Below are positions 1 to 5,640 of a stretch of DNA of 6,102 nt, in pieces. Source of the stretch: Thiomonas sp. Its GTDB lineage: Bacteria > Pseudomonadota > Gammaproteobacteria > Burkholderiales > Burkholderiaceae_C. The stretch lies in contig DAIDHU010000499.1 in NCBI GenBank assembly GCA_027451915.1, forward strand, positions 1-6,102. The letters are read 5' to 3'. How positions within the stretch are numbered: position 1 is the stretch's first letter; the number at the start of each line of letters is the position of its first letter. The position numbers and the translations under genes are program-made. A model generated the notes under the pieces. The model did not search any database. It saw nothing but the letters and a program-made list of their open reading frames with translations, and had not been told where the DNA came from.

Positions 1-854
1 ACTACATCGATGTGTACCAGCGCCAGGGGAAGTATCCGTTGCCGCTGCCCTCGGGCCTGGGCCACGAGGCGGCCGGCGTGGTCGAGGCGGTGGGCTCCGC
101 GGTGACGGGCTTCGCCCCCGGCGACCGCGTGGCCTGCATGAACGCCGGAATCGGCGCTTACGCCGACGCGCGCAATGTCGCGGCGGACAGGCTGGTGCCG
201 CTGCCGGCGGGGCTCTCGGACGAGCAGGCCGCGGCCGTGCTGTTCAAGGGCCTGACCGCGCAGTACCTGCTGCGGCGCACCCACCGGGTGCAGGCGGGGC
301 AGACCGTGCTGGTGCACGCGGCCGCCGGCGGCGTGGGCCAGATCCTGTGCAGCTGGGCCAAGGCCCTGGGCGCCACCGTGCTGGCCACCGCCGGTTCCGC
401 CGCCAAGTGCGAGATCGCGCGTCGCGCCGGTGCCGACGTGGCCGTCGACTACTCGCAGCCCGGCTGGGTGCAGCGCCTGCTCGAGGCCAACGGCCAGCGC
501 AAGGCCGACGTGGTCTACGACTCGGTGGGGCGCGACACCTTCGAGCAGTCGCTGGACTGCGCGGCCCCCTTCGGCCTGGTCGTGCTGTACGGCGCGGCCT
601 CGGGCCCCGTGCCCCCGCTGGACACCGAAGTGCTCAACCGCAAGGGCTGCCTGTTTCTCACCCGTCCGTCGGTGTTTCCCCACAACGCCGACCCCGCGAC
701 CCTGCGCGCCAACGCCGCGGAGCTGTTCGAGGCCATCGCGCGTGGCTGGGTGCGGGCCGAGGTGTCGCAGCGATTCGCCCTGGACGACGTGGTGGCCATG
801 CACCGGGCCGCGCAATCGCGCGCCACCCACGGCGCGGTGGTGCTGGTGCCCTGA
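1..854 (+). CDS. NADPH:quinone oxidoreductase (MDR family, Qor-like), 5'-truncated
   Basis: Zinc-independent medium-chain dehydrogenase/reductase that probably reduces quinones or other alpha,beta-unsaturated carbonyls with NADPH in the cytoplasm. The reading frame is already open at the left edge (Y-I-D-V-Y-Q from position 3). The GTG at 12 is therefore an internal Val in the family's N-[FY]-I-D motif, not a start. About 40 N-terminal residues are missing relative to the usual ~325. In the 283 visible residues I see the GLGHEAAGVVEAVG catalytic-domain segment (18-31), the conserved KGLTAQYLL (82-90), the Rossmann glycine motif AAAGGVG (106-112) and the TAGSAAK segment (129-135), which in E. 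coli Qor contacts the NADPH phosphate. The cysteine/histidine zinc ligands of alcohol dehydrogenases are absent, as expected for this group. The 3' end faces the aminotransferase gene. The family call is firm; the physiological substrate is unknown. Confidence 0.93.
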   Translation, partial: YIDVYQRQGKYPLPLPSGLGHEAAGVVEAVGSAVTGFAPGDRVACMNAGIGAYADARNVAADRLVPLPAGLSDEQAAAVLFKGLTAQYLLRRTHRVQAGQTVLVHAAAGGVGQILCSWAKALGATVLATAGSAAKCEIARRAGADVAVDYSQPGWVQRLLEANGQRKADVVYDSVGRDTFEQSLDCAAPFGLVVLYGAASGPVPPLDTEVLNRKGCLFLTRPSVFPHNADPATLRANAAELFEAIARGWVRAEVSQRFALDDVVAMHRAAQSRATHGAVVLVP

Positions 855-858
855 GCGG

Positions 859-876
859 CACGGCGGCCGGGCCGTG
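859..876. terminator. GC-rich hairpin just after the quinone oxidoreductase stop
   Basis: CACGGC (859-864) and GCCGTG (871-876) form a perfect 6-bp stem with a 6-base loop, four bases after the stop codon at 854. It lies between two convergent genes, so it could end transcription from the left gene. There is no T-tract, so it is not a canonical intrinsic terminator; chance pairing in GC-rich DNA is possible. Confidence 0.35.
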
Positions 877-886
877 GCGTCGTCGC

Positions 887-900
887 GCCAGGGCCCTGGC
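887..900. terminator. 14-bp palindrome between convergent genes
   Basis: GCCAGGGCCCTGGC is a perfect 14-bp palindrome eight bases past the stop of the minus-strand aminotransferase gene (stop at 909-911). As RNA it can fold with a 5-bp stem and 4-base loop on either strand. Its position suits a terminator for the leftward transcript, but no T-run follows. Confidence 0.3.
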
Positions 901-908
901 CCCGCGGT

Positions 909-2096
909 TCAGGCCGCCTGGCGCAGCGGATAGGCGCGAACGGCCTCGGCCAGGCGGGCGATGCCGGCGTCGATCTGCTCGCGCGTGGCGGTGACGAAGG
1001 ACAGGCGCAGGGTTCGCGGGTCGGCCTCGCCGGCGTGGAAGGGGGCGCCCGGCACGAAGGCCACGCCCTTGTCCACGGCGCGCGGCAGCAATTCGGTGGC
1101 GTCCATGCCCCGCGGCAGGCGCACCCACAGGAACATGCCCCCGGCGGGACGGTTCCATTGCAGCCCCAGGGAGCTCATCTCGCGCTCCAGCGCGGCCAGC
1201 ATGGCGTCGCGCTGCGACTTGTACAGGGCGCGGATGCCCGGCACGTGGCGGTCCAGGAATCCGTCGCGCAACACGTCTGCGACCATGCGCTGGTTGAAGC
1301 TGGGCGTGTGCAGGTCCGCTGCCTGCTTGGCCTGCAGCAGCTTCGGGTACAACGCATGGGGGGCGACGACATAGCCCAGGCGCAGTCCCGGAGACAGCAC
1401 CTTGGAGAAGGAGCCGAGGTAGATGCAGGCATCCGGACGGCGCGCGCTCAGCGGTGCCGGCGGCGGGGCCTCGAACCACAATTCGCCGTAGGGGTTGTCC
1501 TCGACCAGCGGCAGCTCCAGCTCCTGCGCCAGCTCCACCAGCGTCTGGCGGCGAGCGTCGCTCATCAGCCGACCGGTGGGATTCTGGAAATTCGGCAGCA
1601 CATACAACATGCGAGGCGCCTCGCCCGCGCCTGCCGCCCGGCGCAGCGCCTGCGGATCGAGCCCCTCGTCGTCACCCGCCACGCCTTCGATGCGAGGCTC
1701 CATCGGCGCGAAGGCCTGCAATGCCCCGAGATAGGTGGGGTTTTCCACCAGCACGCGGCTGCCGGGGTCGATGAGCACCTTGGCAACGAGGTCCAGGCCC
1801 TGCTGCGAGCCGGTGGTGATCAGCACCTGCGCCGGATCGACCGGCCAGGGCAGCATGTCCGCCACCTGCTCGCGCAGCAGCGGCAGTCCCTCGCTGGCGC
1901 CATACTGCAGCGCGCCCTGTCCGTCGTCGCGCAACACGCGCGCGCAGGACTCGGCGAAGGCGTCCACCGGGAAGGTCCTGGGCGACGGCAGGCCGCCGGC
2001 GAAACTGATGATTCCGGGGCGCTCGGTGAGCTTGAGCACCTCGCGGATCACCGAAGGGTTCATTGCATGCGCGCGACGCGCGAGTGTCCAGGCCAT
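909..2096 (-). CDS. PLP-dependent aminotransferase, class I/II (fold type I)
   Basis: Cytosolic pyridoxal-phosphate enzyme of 395 residues that transfers an amino group between an amino acid and a 2-oxo acid. The layout is typical of the family that includes LysN/2-aminoadipate aminotransferase and stand-alone relatives of MocR C-terminal domains. Visible elements are ISFAGGLPSP (30-39), YGASEGLPLLRE (65-76), ITTGSQQGLDL (93-103), VENPTY (117-122), the PLP-ring NPTG with N172, VEDNPYGEL with D200 and Y203, the Schiff-base lysine K232 in SFSKVLSPGLRLGY (229-242), and R364 in LRLSF, the usual carboxylate-binding arginine. I chose the ATG at 2096 because GAGGAA sits 7 bases upstream. The frame stays open to 2504, but that part runs antisense into the next gene. 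No HTH domain is fused, so this is not a MocR regulator. Amino-acid specificity cannot be read from the sequence. Confidence 0.93.
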   Translation of the reverse strand: MAWTLARRAHAMNPSVIREVLKLTERPGIISFAGGLPSPRTFPVDAFAESCARVLRDDGQGALQYGASEGLPLLREQVADMLPWPVDPAQVLITTGSQQGLDLVAKVLIDPGSRVLVENPTYLGALQAFAPMEPRIEGVAGDDEGLDPQALRRAAGAGEAPRMLYVLPNFQNPTGRLMSDARRQTLVELAQELELPLVEDNPYGELWFEAPPPAPLSARRPDACIYLGSFSKVLSPGLRLGYVVAPHALYPKLLQAKQAADLHTPSFNQRMVADVLRDGFLDRHVPGIRALYKSQRDAMLAALEREMSSLGLQWNRPAGGMFLWVRLPRGMDATELLPRAVDKGVAFVPGAPFHAGEADPRTLRLSFVTATREQIDAGIARLAEAVRAYPLRQAA

Positions 2097-2103
2097 GGGC
2101 GGT

Positions 2104-2109
2104 TTCCTC
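2104..2109 (-). promoter_or_regulatory. Ribosome binding site deciding the aminotransferase start
   Basis: Read on the minus strand the sequence is GAGGAA, 7 bases before the ATG at 2096. A second in-frame ATG at 2063 lacks comparable support, and longer upstream starts would fall in the divergent spacer or the neighbouring gene. Confidence 0.65.
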
Positions 2110-2120
2110 GATTTGCACAC

Positions 2121-2126
2121 AGTGTA
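2121..2126 (-). promoter_or_regulatory. Candidate -10 box for the aminotransferase gene
   Basis: Minus-strand TACACT matches TATAAT at four of six positions and would start an mRNA at about 2114, an A, giving an 18-base leader that contains the ribosome binding site. No convincing -35 hexamer lies 16-18 bases upstream, so this is weak. Confidence 0.3.
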
Positions 2127-2213
2127 GGGCCGCTCCGCGGGCCACGGCGCCGCTGCCGCGACCTCGAGCACCCGGGCCCGGCCGGCTTGCGCACGAGGCC
2201 CCCCGGGCTGGGC

Positions 2214-2219
2214 GACAAT
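2214..2219 (+). promoter_or_regulatory. Candidate -10 box for a leaderless hydrolase transcript
   Basis: GACAAT matches four of six positions of TATAAT. Its last base is at 2219, so the +1 would be about 2226, next to the ATG at 2227; the mRNA would be leaderless or nearly so. No Shine-Dalgarno sequence precedes either ATG (2218 or 2227), which fits. TTGCGC at 2187-2192 resembles a -35 hexamer, but its 21-base spacing is too long, so the upstream half is unsupported. Confidence 0.35.
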
Positions 2220-2226
2220 GACCGGC

Positions 2227-3123
2227 ATGAGCACCGAGCCCTCCGAGGACCGATTCGCGCAGCTGCCCGGCGGCATGCGCATTTGCTGGCGCGAGCGCGG
2301 GCCGGCCGACTGGCAGGCCCTGCTGCTGCTCAACGGCCTGGCCATGCAGCTGATCTCGTGGCCCGCCGGCCTGATGCAAGGCCTGGCGGATGCCGGGCTG
2401 CGCGTGATCATGCCGGACAACCGCGACGCCGGGCTGTCCTCGGCCGCGTCGACGCCGCCCCCAGGGCGTCTGCGCCAATTGCTGGCGCTTGCGCCTGGCG
2501 ACAACTACGGGCTGGAGGATATGGCCGACGACATGGCCGCGCTGCTCGATCATCTGGGCCTGGGCCAGGCTCACGTGGTCGGCATGTCCATGGGCGGGAT
2601 GATCGCGCAGTGCCTGGCCGCGCGCCACCCGGCGCGGGTGCTCAGCCTGTGCTCGATTTTTTCCACCACGGGGCGGCGCACGGTGGGACAGCCGGCGCCG
2701 TCGACCATCCTGCGCATGCTCAAGCCGGTGCCGCGCAGCGCCGAGGAGGCGGTCCGGCAGTACGTGGATTTCATGCGGCACATCGGCAATGCCGCCGAGC
2801 CGGGCGCGGCGCAGGAATGGGCCGACTACGCGCTGCGAGCCTGGAATCGCGCTGGCGGACGCGTGAATGCCGAAGGCACGGCACGCCAGATCGCGGCCAT
2901 CCAGAAGTCCGGCGATCGCAGCTCGCAGCTTCGTGGCATACGCGCGCCCACGCTGGTGCTGCATGGGGATCGCGACCTCATGGTGGCACCCAGTGGCGGG
3001 CGCGCCACCGCGGAGCTCATCCCCGGCGCGCGCCTGCGCATCCTGCCGGGCCTGGCGCACCAGATCGTCCAGGCGCGCTCGCGCGAGCTGGTCGACTTGA
3101 TCGTGCACAACCTGCCGCGCTGA
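2227..3123 (+). CDS. Alpha/beta-fold hydrolase (esterase-like)
   Basis: Probable soluble serine hydrolase of 298 residues, a usual length for the alpha/beta hydrolase fold; no signal peptide is visible. Counting from the ATG at 2227, it has NGLAMQLISWP (36-46) in the oxyanion-hole region and MPDNRDAGLSS (62-72), a block characteristic of a large esterase group often annotated as RdmC-like. The nucleophile elbow is GMSMGG with S121. The acid is D250 in LVLHGDRDLMV and the histidine is H278 in LPGLAHQI, completing the Ser-Asp-His triad. A second ATG nine bases upstream (2218) is possible; I prefer 2227 because the candidate -10 box overlaps 2218. The gene diverges from the aminotransferase and converges on the methyltransferase, so it is probably monocistronic. 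The substrate (ester, lactone or other) is not deducible. Confidence 0.92.
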   Translation: MSTEPSEDRFAQLPGGMRICWRERGPADWQALLLLNGLAMQLISWPAGLMQGLADAGLRVIMPDNRDAGLSSAASTPPPGRLRQLLALAPGDNYGLEDMADDMAALLDHLGLGQAHVVGMSMGGMIAQCLAARHPARVLSLCSIFSTTGRRTVGQPAPSTILRMLKPVPRSAEEAVRQYVDFMRHIGNAAEPGAAQEWADYALRAWNRAGGRVNAEGTARQIAAIQKSGDRSSQLRGIRAPTLVLHGDRDLMVAPSGGRATAELIPGARLRILPGLAHQIVQARSRELVDLIVHNLPR

Positions 3124-3136
3124 GCGGGGAGGCGTG

Positions 3137-3178
3137 CTCGCGGGCCAGCCCTTGGCATGCGAGGCCCTCGCCCGCGAG
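3137..3178. terminator. 9-bp inverted repeat between convergent genes
   Basis: CTCGCGGGC (3137-3145) and GCCCGCGAG (3170-3178) pair perfectly around a 24-base interior that contains a smaller dyad, GCGAGGCCCTCGC (3159-3171). It occupies most of the 72-base gap between the hydrolase and methyltransferase stops, where a bidirectional terminator is expected. There is no T-tract, so function is uncertain. Confidence 0.4.
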
Positions 3179-3195
3179 GCGATGGCTTGCGACCC

Positions 3196-3963
3196 TCAGG
3201 GCAGGCAGCCCACGCGCAGGCTCAGGGGCCAGGTGATGCTGCGGCGCAGCCCCGGGGCGCCCCAGACGCGGCCGAGCTCCTGCCTGAATGCGTCCAGGGG
3301 CGCGCGGCCCAGCGCGGCCAGCGCCGGGCGCAGCGCCGACCAGGTGTCCACGTAGCCGAGCAGTTCGTCCAGCGACCACTGGGCACCCACGTCCATGGGG
3401 GGCGCCTCGCGCTCCGGGAAGGGAAAGGGCAGGCTGCGATAGCCCTCCTGCACCAGCTTGCGCTCGGGCGGCCAGTAGGGGCCCAGGATGCGGTCGTGCC
3501 AATCGAGCAGCAGCGCGCCTGGCTCGCCATCCATGCTTGCCACGCCGTAGCTGATCAAGGCCAGGCAGCCGCGCGGGCGCAGCACGCGGCGCGCCTCGGC
3601 GTAGAAGCCCGGCAGATCGAACCAGTGCGCGGCCTGGGCGGCGCTCACCAGGTCGACGCTGCCATCGGCCAGGCCGCTGCGCTCGGCCGGAGCCACGCCG
3701 TAGCGCACTCGCGGGTGTTGCCGGGCATGCGCGATCTGCTGCGCGCTGGCATCGGTGGCCACCACCTGCTCGAATTCCTGGGCGAGCAGGGTGGAGAACT
3801 GGCCTGTGCCGCAGCCGCAGTCCAGCGCCAGCGAACGCGCCGGTGCGATGCCTGCGAGCCAGCTGGCCAAGCGTGGCGGATAGCTCGGCCGGTGGCGTGC
3901 GTAGCCGGCCGCATGGGCGGAGAAATGGTCCTTGAAGGGGGTCGGCGCGCTCGGCGGGCTCAT
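3196..3963 (-). CDS. Class I SAM-dependent methyltransferase
   Basis: Cytosolic Rossmann-fold methyltransferase of 255 residues (Methyltransf_11 type). N-terminal YARHRPSYPPRL (21-32) is typical of a group distantly related to yeast trans-aconitate methyltransferase. Motif I is LALDCGCGTGQ (45-55), and the acidic residue after strand 2 that binds the SAM ribose is D71 in VVATDAS. Motif IV is VDLVSAAQAAHWFD (103-116), followed by RRVLRPRGCLAL (125-136). The ATG at 3963 is supported by AGGAG 9 bases upstream. It lies 52 bases downstream of the universal stress protein gene on the same strand with no obvious terminator between, so they may be co-transcribed. The methyl acceptor, whether a small molecule or otherwise, cannot be named. 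There are no membrane segments or extra domains. Confidence 0.92.
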   Translation of the reverse strand: MSPPSAPTPFKDHFSAHAAGYARHRPSYPPRLASWLAGIAPARSLALDCGCGTGQFSTLLAQEFEQVVATDASAQQIAHARQHPRVRYGVAPAERSGLADGSVDLVSAAQAAHWFDLPGFYAEARRVLRPRGCLALISYGVASMDGEPGALLLDWHDRILGPYWPPERKLVQEGYRSLPFPFPEREAPPMDVGAQWSLDELLGYVDTWSALRPALAALGRAPLDAFRQELGRVWGAPGLRRSITWPLSLRVGCLP

Positions 3964-3972
3964 CGATGCAGG

Positions 3973-3978
3973 CTCCTG
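3973..3978 (-). promoter_or_regulatory. Ribosome binding site of the methyltransferase gene
   Basis: The minus strand reads CAGGAG, 9 bases before the ATG at 3963. It lies inside a small inverted repeat (GCAGG-AG-CCTGC, 3968-3979), which could partly hide it in a short 4-bp hairpin; that effect is speculative. Confidence 0.6.
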
Positions 3979-4015
3979 CGGGGGGATCGCGAAAGCCTAC
4001 GCCGGAAAGCCCGGC

Positions 4016-4801
4016 TCAGTGCGACATGAACACCGGCAGGGTCATGGAGCCGAGGATCGAGCGGGTGACGCCCCCGAGTACCCATTCCCGGGTGCGCGAG
4101 TGTCCATAGCCCCCCATCACCAGCAGGTCGGCGCCGAGGTCCGCGGCGTCGCTGAGCAGCAGTTCATCGATGCCAGCGCCCAGGCTGGGAAGGGTCGCGG
4201 AGCCCGAGGCGTAATCCACGTCCATCTTGTGGCGCAGGCCCTGGCGCGCCTCGACCCCGTGGCTGCGCAGGAAATCGCGAGCCAGCCCCAGGGTGCGCGC
4301 TGCCACGCTCTCGGCGTTGCCGTAGGCGTGCAGGGTCACCTGGCCCGCGCGCTGCAGCAGCGGCAGCGCATCGCGCAGCGCACGCGCGCTTTGACGTCCG
4401 CCGTCCCAGGCCGCCAGCACCCGCGTGGCGCAACTGCGTCCGAGCTCGCGCGGCCGTGGAACGAACAGCAGGGGGCAACTCGAGGCCAGCAACAGCTGGG
4501 AGGCGAACTGCTCGGCCGCCGCATGGGCGCTTTCCAGGTAAGGCTGGCTGAGCACCAGCAGGTCGGCGCCTCGCGTGAACTCGGCCAGCGCATCCGCGCC
4601 TTGCGCCACGCCACGGCAGTCTCCTTGCACGCCGGCGCCGCGCAGCAGTCCGCGGGTGGCTTCGCAGTCGATGGCATCCGGGGCGCACAGCGCATGCACC
4701 TCGGCGCCCTGCGCGCCCGACAGCCCGGCCACGAACTCGACCAGCCTGGCCGCCTGCGTGACGGCGCCCATGCACAAAAGCACCCTTCGATACTCGTTCA
4801 T
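4016..4801 (-). CDS. Universal stress protein, tandem UspA domains
   Basis: Cytosolic UspA-superfamily protein of 261 residues, about twice a single Usp domain. The N-terminal half (about 1-118) is degenerate, starting YRRVLLCMGAV and ending SSCPLLFVPRP. The C-terminal half begins VLAAWDGGRQSARAL (128-142), with D133 at the usual nucleotide-contacting position, and ends GADLLVMGGYGHSRTREWVL (223-242) then GGVTRSI. The glycine pattern G-x2-G-x9-G of the ATP-binding motif is present, but the following Ser/Thr is Gly, a substitution I believe common in this proteobacterial subgroup. Such proteins are generally linked to survival under stress, starvation or low oxygen; their molecular activity is poorly defined. 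I chose the ATG at 4801 because GGAG lies 6 bases upstream and homologues begin similarly; the frame stays open further upstream. The methyltransferase gene follows. Confidence 0.92.
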   Translation of the reverse strand: MNEYRRVLLCMGAVTQAARLVEFVAGLSGAQGAEVHALCAPDAIDCEATRGLLRGAGVQGDCRGVAQGADALAEFTRGADLLVLSQPYLESAHAAAEQFASQLLLASSCPLLFVPRPRELGRSCATRVLAAWDGGRQSARALRDALPLLQRAGQVTLHAYGNAESVAARTLGLARDFLRSHGVEARQGLRHKMDVDYASGSATLPSLGAGIDELLLSDAADLGADLLVMGGYGHSRTREWVLGGVTRSILGSMTLPVFMSH

Positions 4802-4807
4802 CGCTGG

Positions 4808-4811
4808 CTCC
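4808..4811 (-). promoter_or_regulatory. Ribosome binding site deciding the usp start
   Basis: Minus-strand GGAG, 6 bases before the ATG at 4801. It favours this start over upstream in-frame codons in the divergent control region. Confidence 0.6.
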
Positions 4812-4838
4812 GACCGTCGCTGGGTTCCTGTTGCCGCC

Positions 4839-4844
4839 AGCATA
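4839..4844 (-). promoter_or_regulatory. Candidate -10 box for usp
   Basis: The minus strand reads TATGCT, matching TATAAT at four of six positions. The predicted start is about 4832, giving a 31-base leader. No good -35 hexamer is present, as expected for an activator-dependent promoter; the Crp/Fnr-type dyad at 4866-4879 would be centred about 40.5 bases upstream of that start. Confidence 0.4.
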
Positions 4845-4865
4845 GGCAGGCCCGGGCGCGCTGCC

Positions 4866-4879
4866 TTGCGCCAGCGCAA
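4866..4879. promoter_or_regulatory. Crp/Fnr-type dyad (TTG-N8-CAA) upstream of usp
   Basis: TTGCGC-CA-GCGCAA is a perfect 14-bp dyad with the half-site spacing of the Crp/Fnr superfamily (Fnr itself: TTGAT-N4-ATCAA). The outer TTG/CAA agree; the inner bases are CG rather than AT. It is centred at about -40.5 from the predicted usp start, close to the -41.5 of class II activated promoters. Which regulator would bind is inference; the dyad itself is directly visible. Confidence 0.45.
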
Positions 4880-4956
4880 ACATGCCGCGGGCGCGGGCGG
4901 GCCGCATGGCCGGCCCACCCGCGCCTGTCATCAATCCGACATGTCCGGCACCTAGA

Positions 4957-4972
4957 GTGAAAACGTTTACAC
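4957..4972. promoter_or_regulatory. LacI/GalR-family operator
   Basis: GTGAAAAC-GTTTACAC is a 16-bp palindrome with one mismatched pair and the central CG step typical of LacI/GalR-family operators; its core also fits the related CcpA cre pattern TG-N-AA-N-CG-N4-CA. It is strikingly AT-rich against its surroundings. It lies 17 bases before the chosen HAD hydrolase start, in front of the two-gene unit that encodes a LacI-family regulator. The simplest reading is the autoregulatory operator of that regulator. Whether it also affects the divergent usp gene, about 155 bases away, is open. Confidence 0.75.
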
Positions 4973-4989
4973 ACCAGTGCCAGCCCGCC

Positions 4990-5640
4990 GTGCGCGCAGC
5001 CTTTCTCGATTTCGACCACACCCTGCTCGGTGCCGACAGCAACCAGCTCTGGATGGAGCACCTGGCCGCGCAGGGGATGTTGTCGCCCGCGGCGCTGCGG
5101 CGCCACGAGGCCTTCATGCGCGACTATGCCTGCGGCGGCCTGGATTTCGCCGCGCTGGATGCGTTTCGGGCCGAGCTCGACGCCAGCGTCGAGCCGCGTC
5201 TCCTGCAGGCCTGCCGCGATGCCTGCGTGCGCGAGCGCCTGTTGCCGGCGCTGGCGCCCGGAGCGGCCGACGCGGTCGCACGACTGCGTGAGCAGGGAGT
5301 GCTGCTCATCGTGGTCAGCGCCAGCCGGGAGGCCCTGCTGCGCCCAGTGCTCCGTCGCCTGGGCATCGAGCACCTGATCGCGGCCGACAGTCCCCATGGA
5401 GCCGGCCTCGTCCAGCCCTGCTTCGGCCCGGGCAAGGTCGTGCACGTGGAGCATGCGCTGCGCTCCATGGGGCTGTGCCTGCGCGGCCTGGAGCGCAGCT
5501 GGTTCTACAGCGATTCGCACAACGACCTGCCCTTGCTCGAGCAGGTCAGCGATCCCGTCGCGGTCGACCCCGATCCCCTGCTCGAGCGCGTGGCCCATTG
5601 GCGCGGCTGGCCGGTGGTGTCGTGGAGGGAGGCGGCCTGA
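4990..5640 (+). CDS. HAD-superfamily hydrolase, subfamily IB (phosphatase-like)
   Basis: Probable cytosolic Mg-dependent phosphatase of about 216 residues, the usual size for SerB-like HAD-IB proteins. Counting from the GTG at 4990, motif I is DFDHT with nucleophile D7 and acid D9. A helical C1-type cap region follows (about 18-85). Motif II is S110 in LLIVVSAS, motif III is K149 in GPGKV, and motif IV is D175 and D179 in YSDSHNDLPLL, followed by DPVAVDPDP. All catalytic residues are present. The start is uncertain: in-frame alternatives are GTG 4957, which lies in the operator, and ATG 4882 or 4906. None has a clear ribosome binding site. 4990 best matches where the family begins and leaves the operator upstream. 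The stop TGA overlaps the next gene's ATG by one base. It likely hydrolyses a small phosphate ester connected with the LacI-regulated pathway; the substrate is unknown. Confidence 0.88.
   Translation: MRAAFLDFDHTLLGADSNQLWMEHLAAQGMLSPAALRRHEAFMRDYACGGLDFAALDAFRAELDASVEPRLLQACRDACVRERLLPALAPGAADAVARLREQGVLLIVVSASREALLRPVLRRLGIEHLIAADSPHGAGLVQPCFGPGKVVHVEHALRSMGLCLRGLERSWFYSDSHNDLPLLEQVSDPVAVDPDPLLERVAHWRGWPVVSWREAA
5624..5632 (+). promoter_or_regulatory. Strong ribosome binding site of the LacI-family gene
   Basis: GGAGGGAGG lies inside the last codons of the HAD gene, 7 bases before the ATG at 5640. It is the best Shine-Dalgarno sequence in the window and fixes the regulator's start at the TGATG junction. 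Confidence 0.75.

Noticed and set aside
12..14. GTG at position 12 as the start of the quinone oxidoreductase.
   Set aside because: The frame is open to the left edge, and the preceding residues match the conserved N-[FY]-I-D segment of the family, so the gene begins outside the window.
909..2096. Aminotransferase as part of a MocR/GntR-type regulator.
   Set aside because: The protein starts just before the aminotransferase core, and no winged helix-turn-helix is encoded upstream in frame or nearby.
2097..2504. N-terminal extension of the aminotransferase frame to 2504.
   Set aside because: The extension is antisense to the hydrolase gene, is not family-like, and a good ribosome binding site marks the start at 2096.
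1672..3108. A 478-codon open frame on the minus strand across the aminotransferase 5' end and the hydrolase.
   Set aside because: It is a shadow of genes in other frames, with no motif and a composition driven by GC content.
1035..3236. A 733-codon open frame on the plus strand, antisense to the aminotransferase and out of frame with the hydrolase.
   Set aside because: Its low-complexity, Arg/Gly/Ala/His-rich translation has no recognisable motif. It spans two well-supported genes and is explained by the scarcity of stop codons in very GC-rich DNA.
3961..3968. Palindrome CATCGATG at the methyltransferase start codon as an operator.
   Set aside because: Eight bases containing a common restriction-site-like core are expected by chance, and nothing else supports a regulator.
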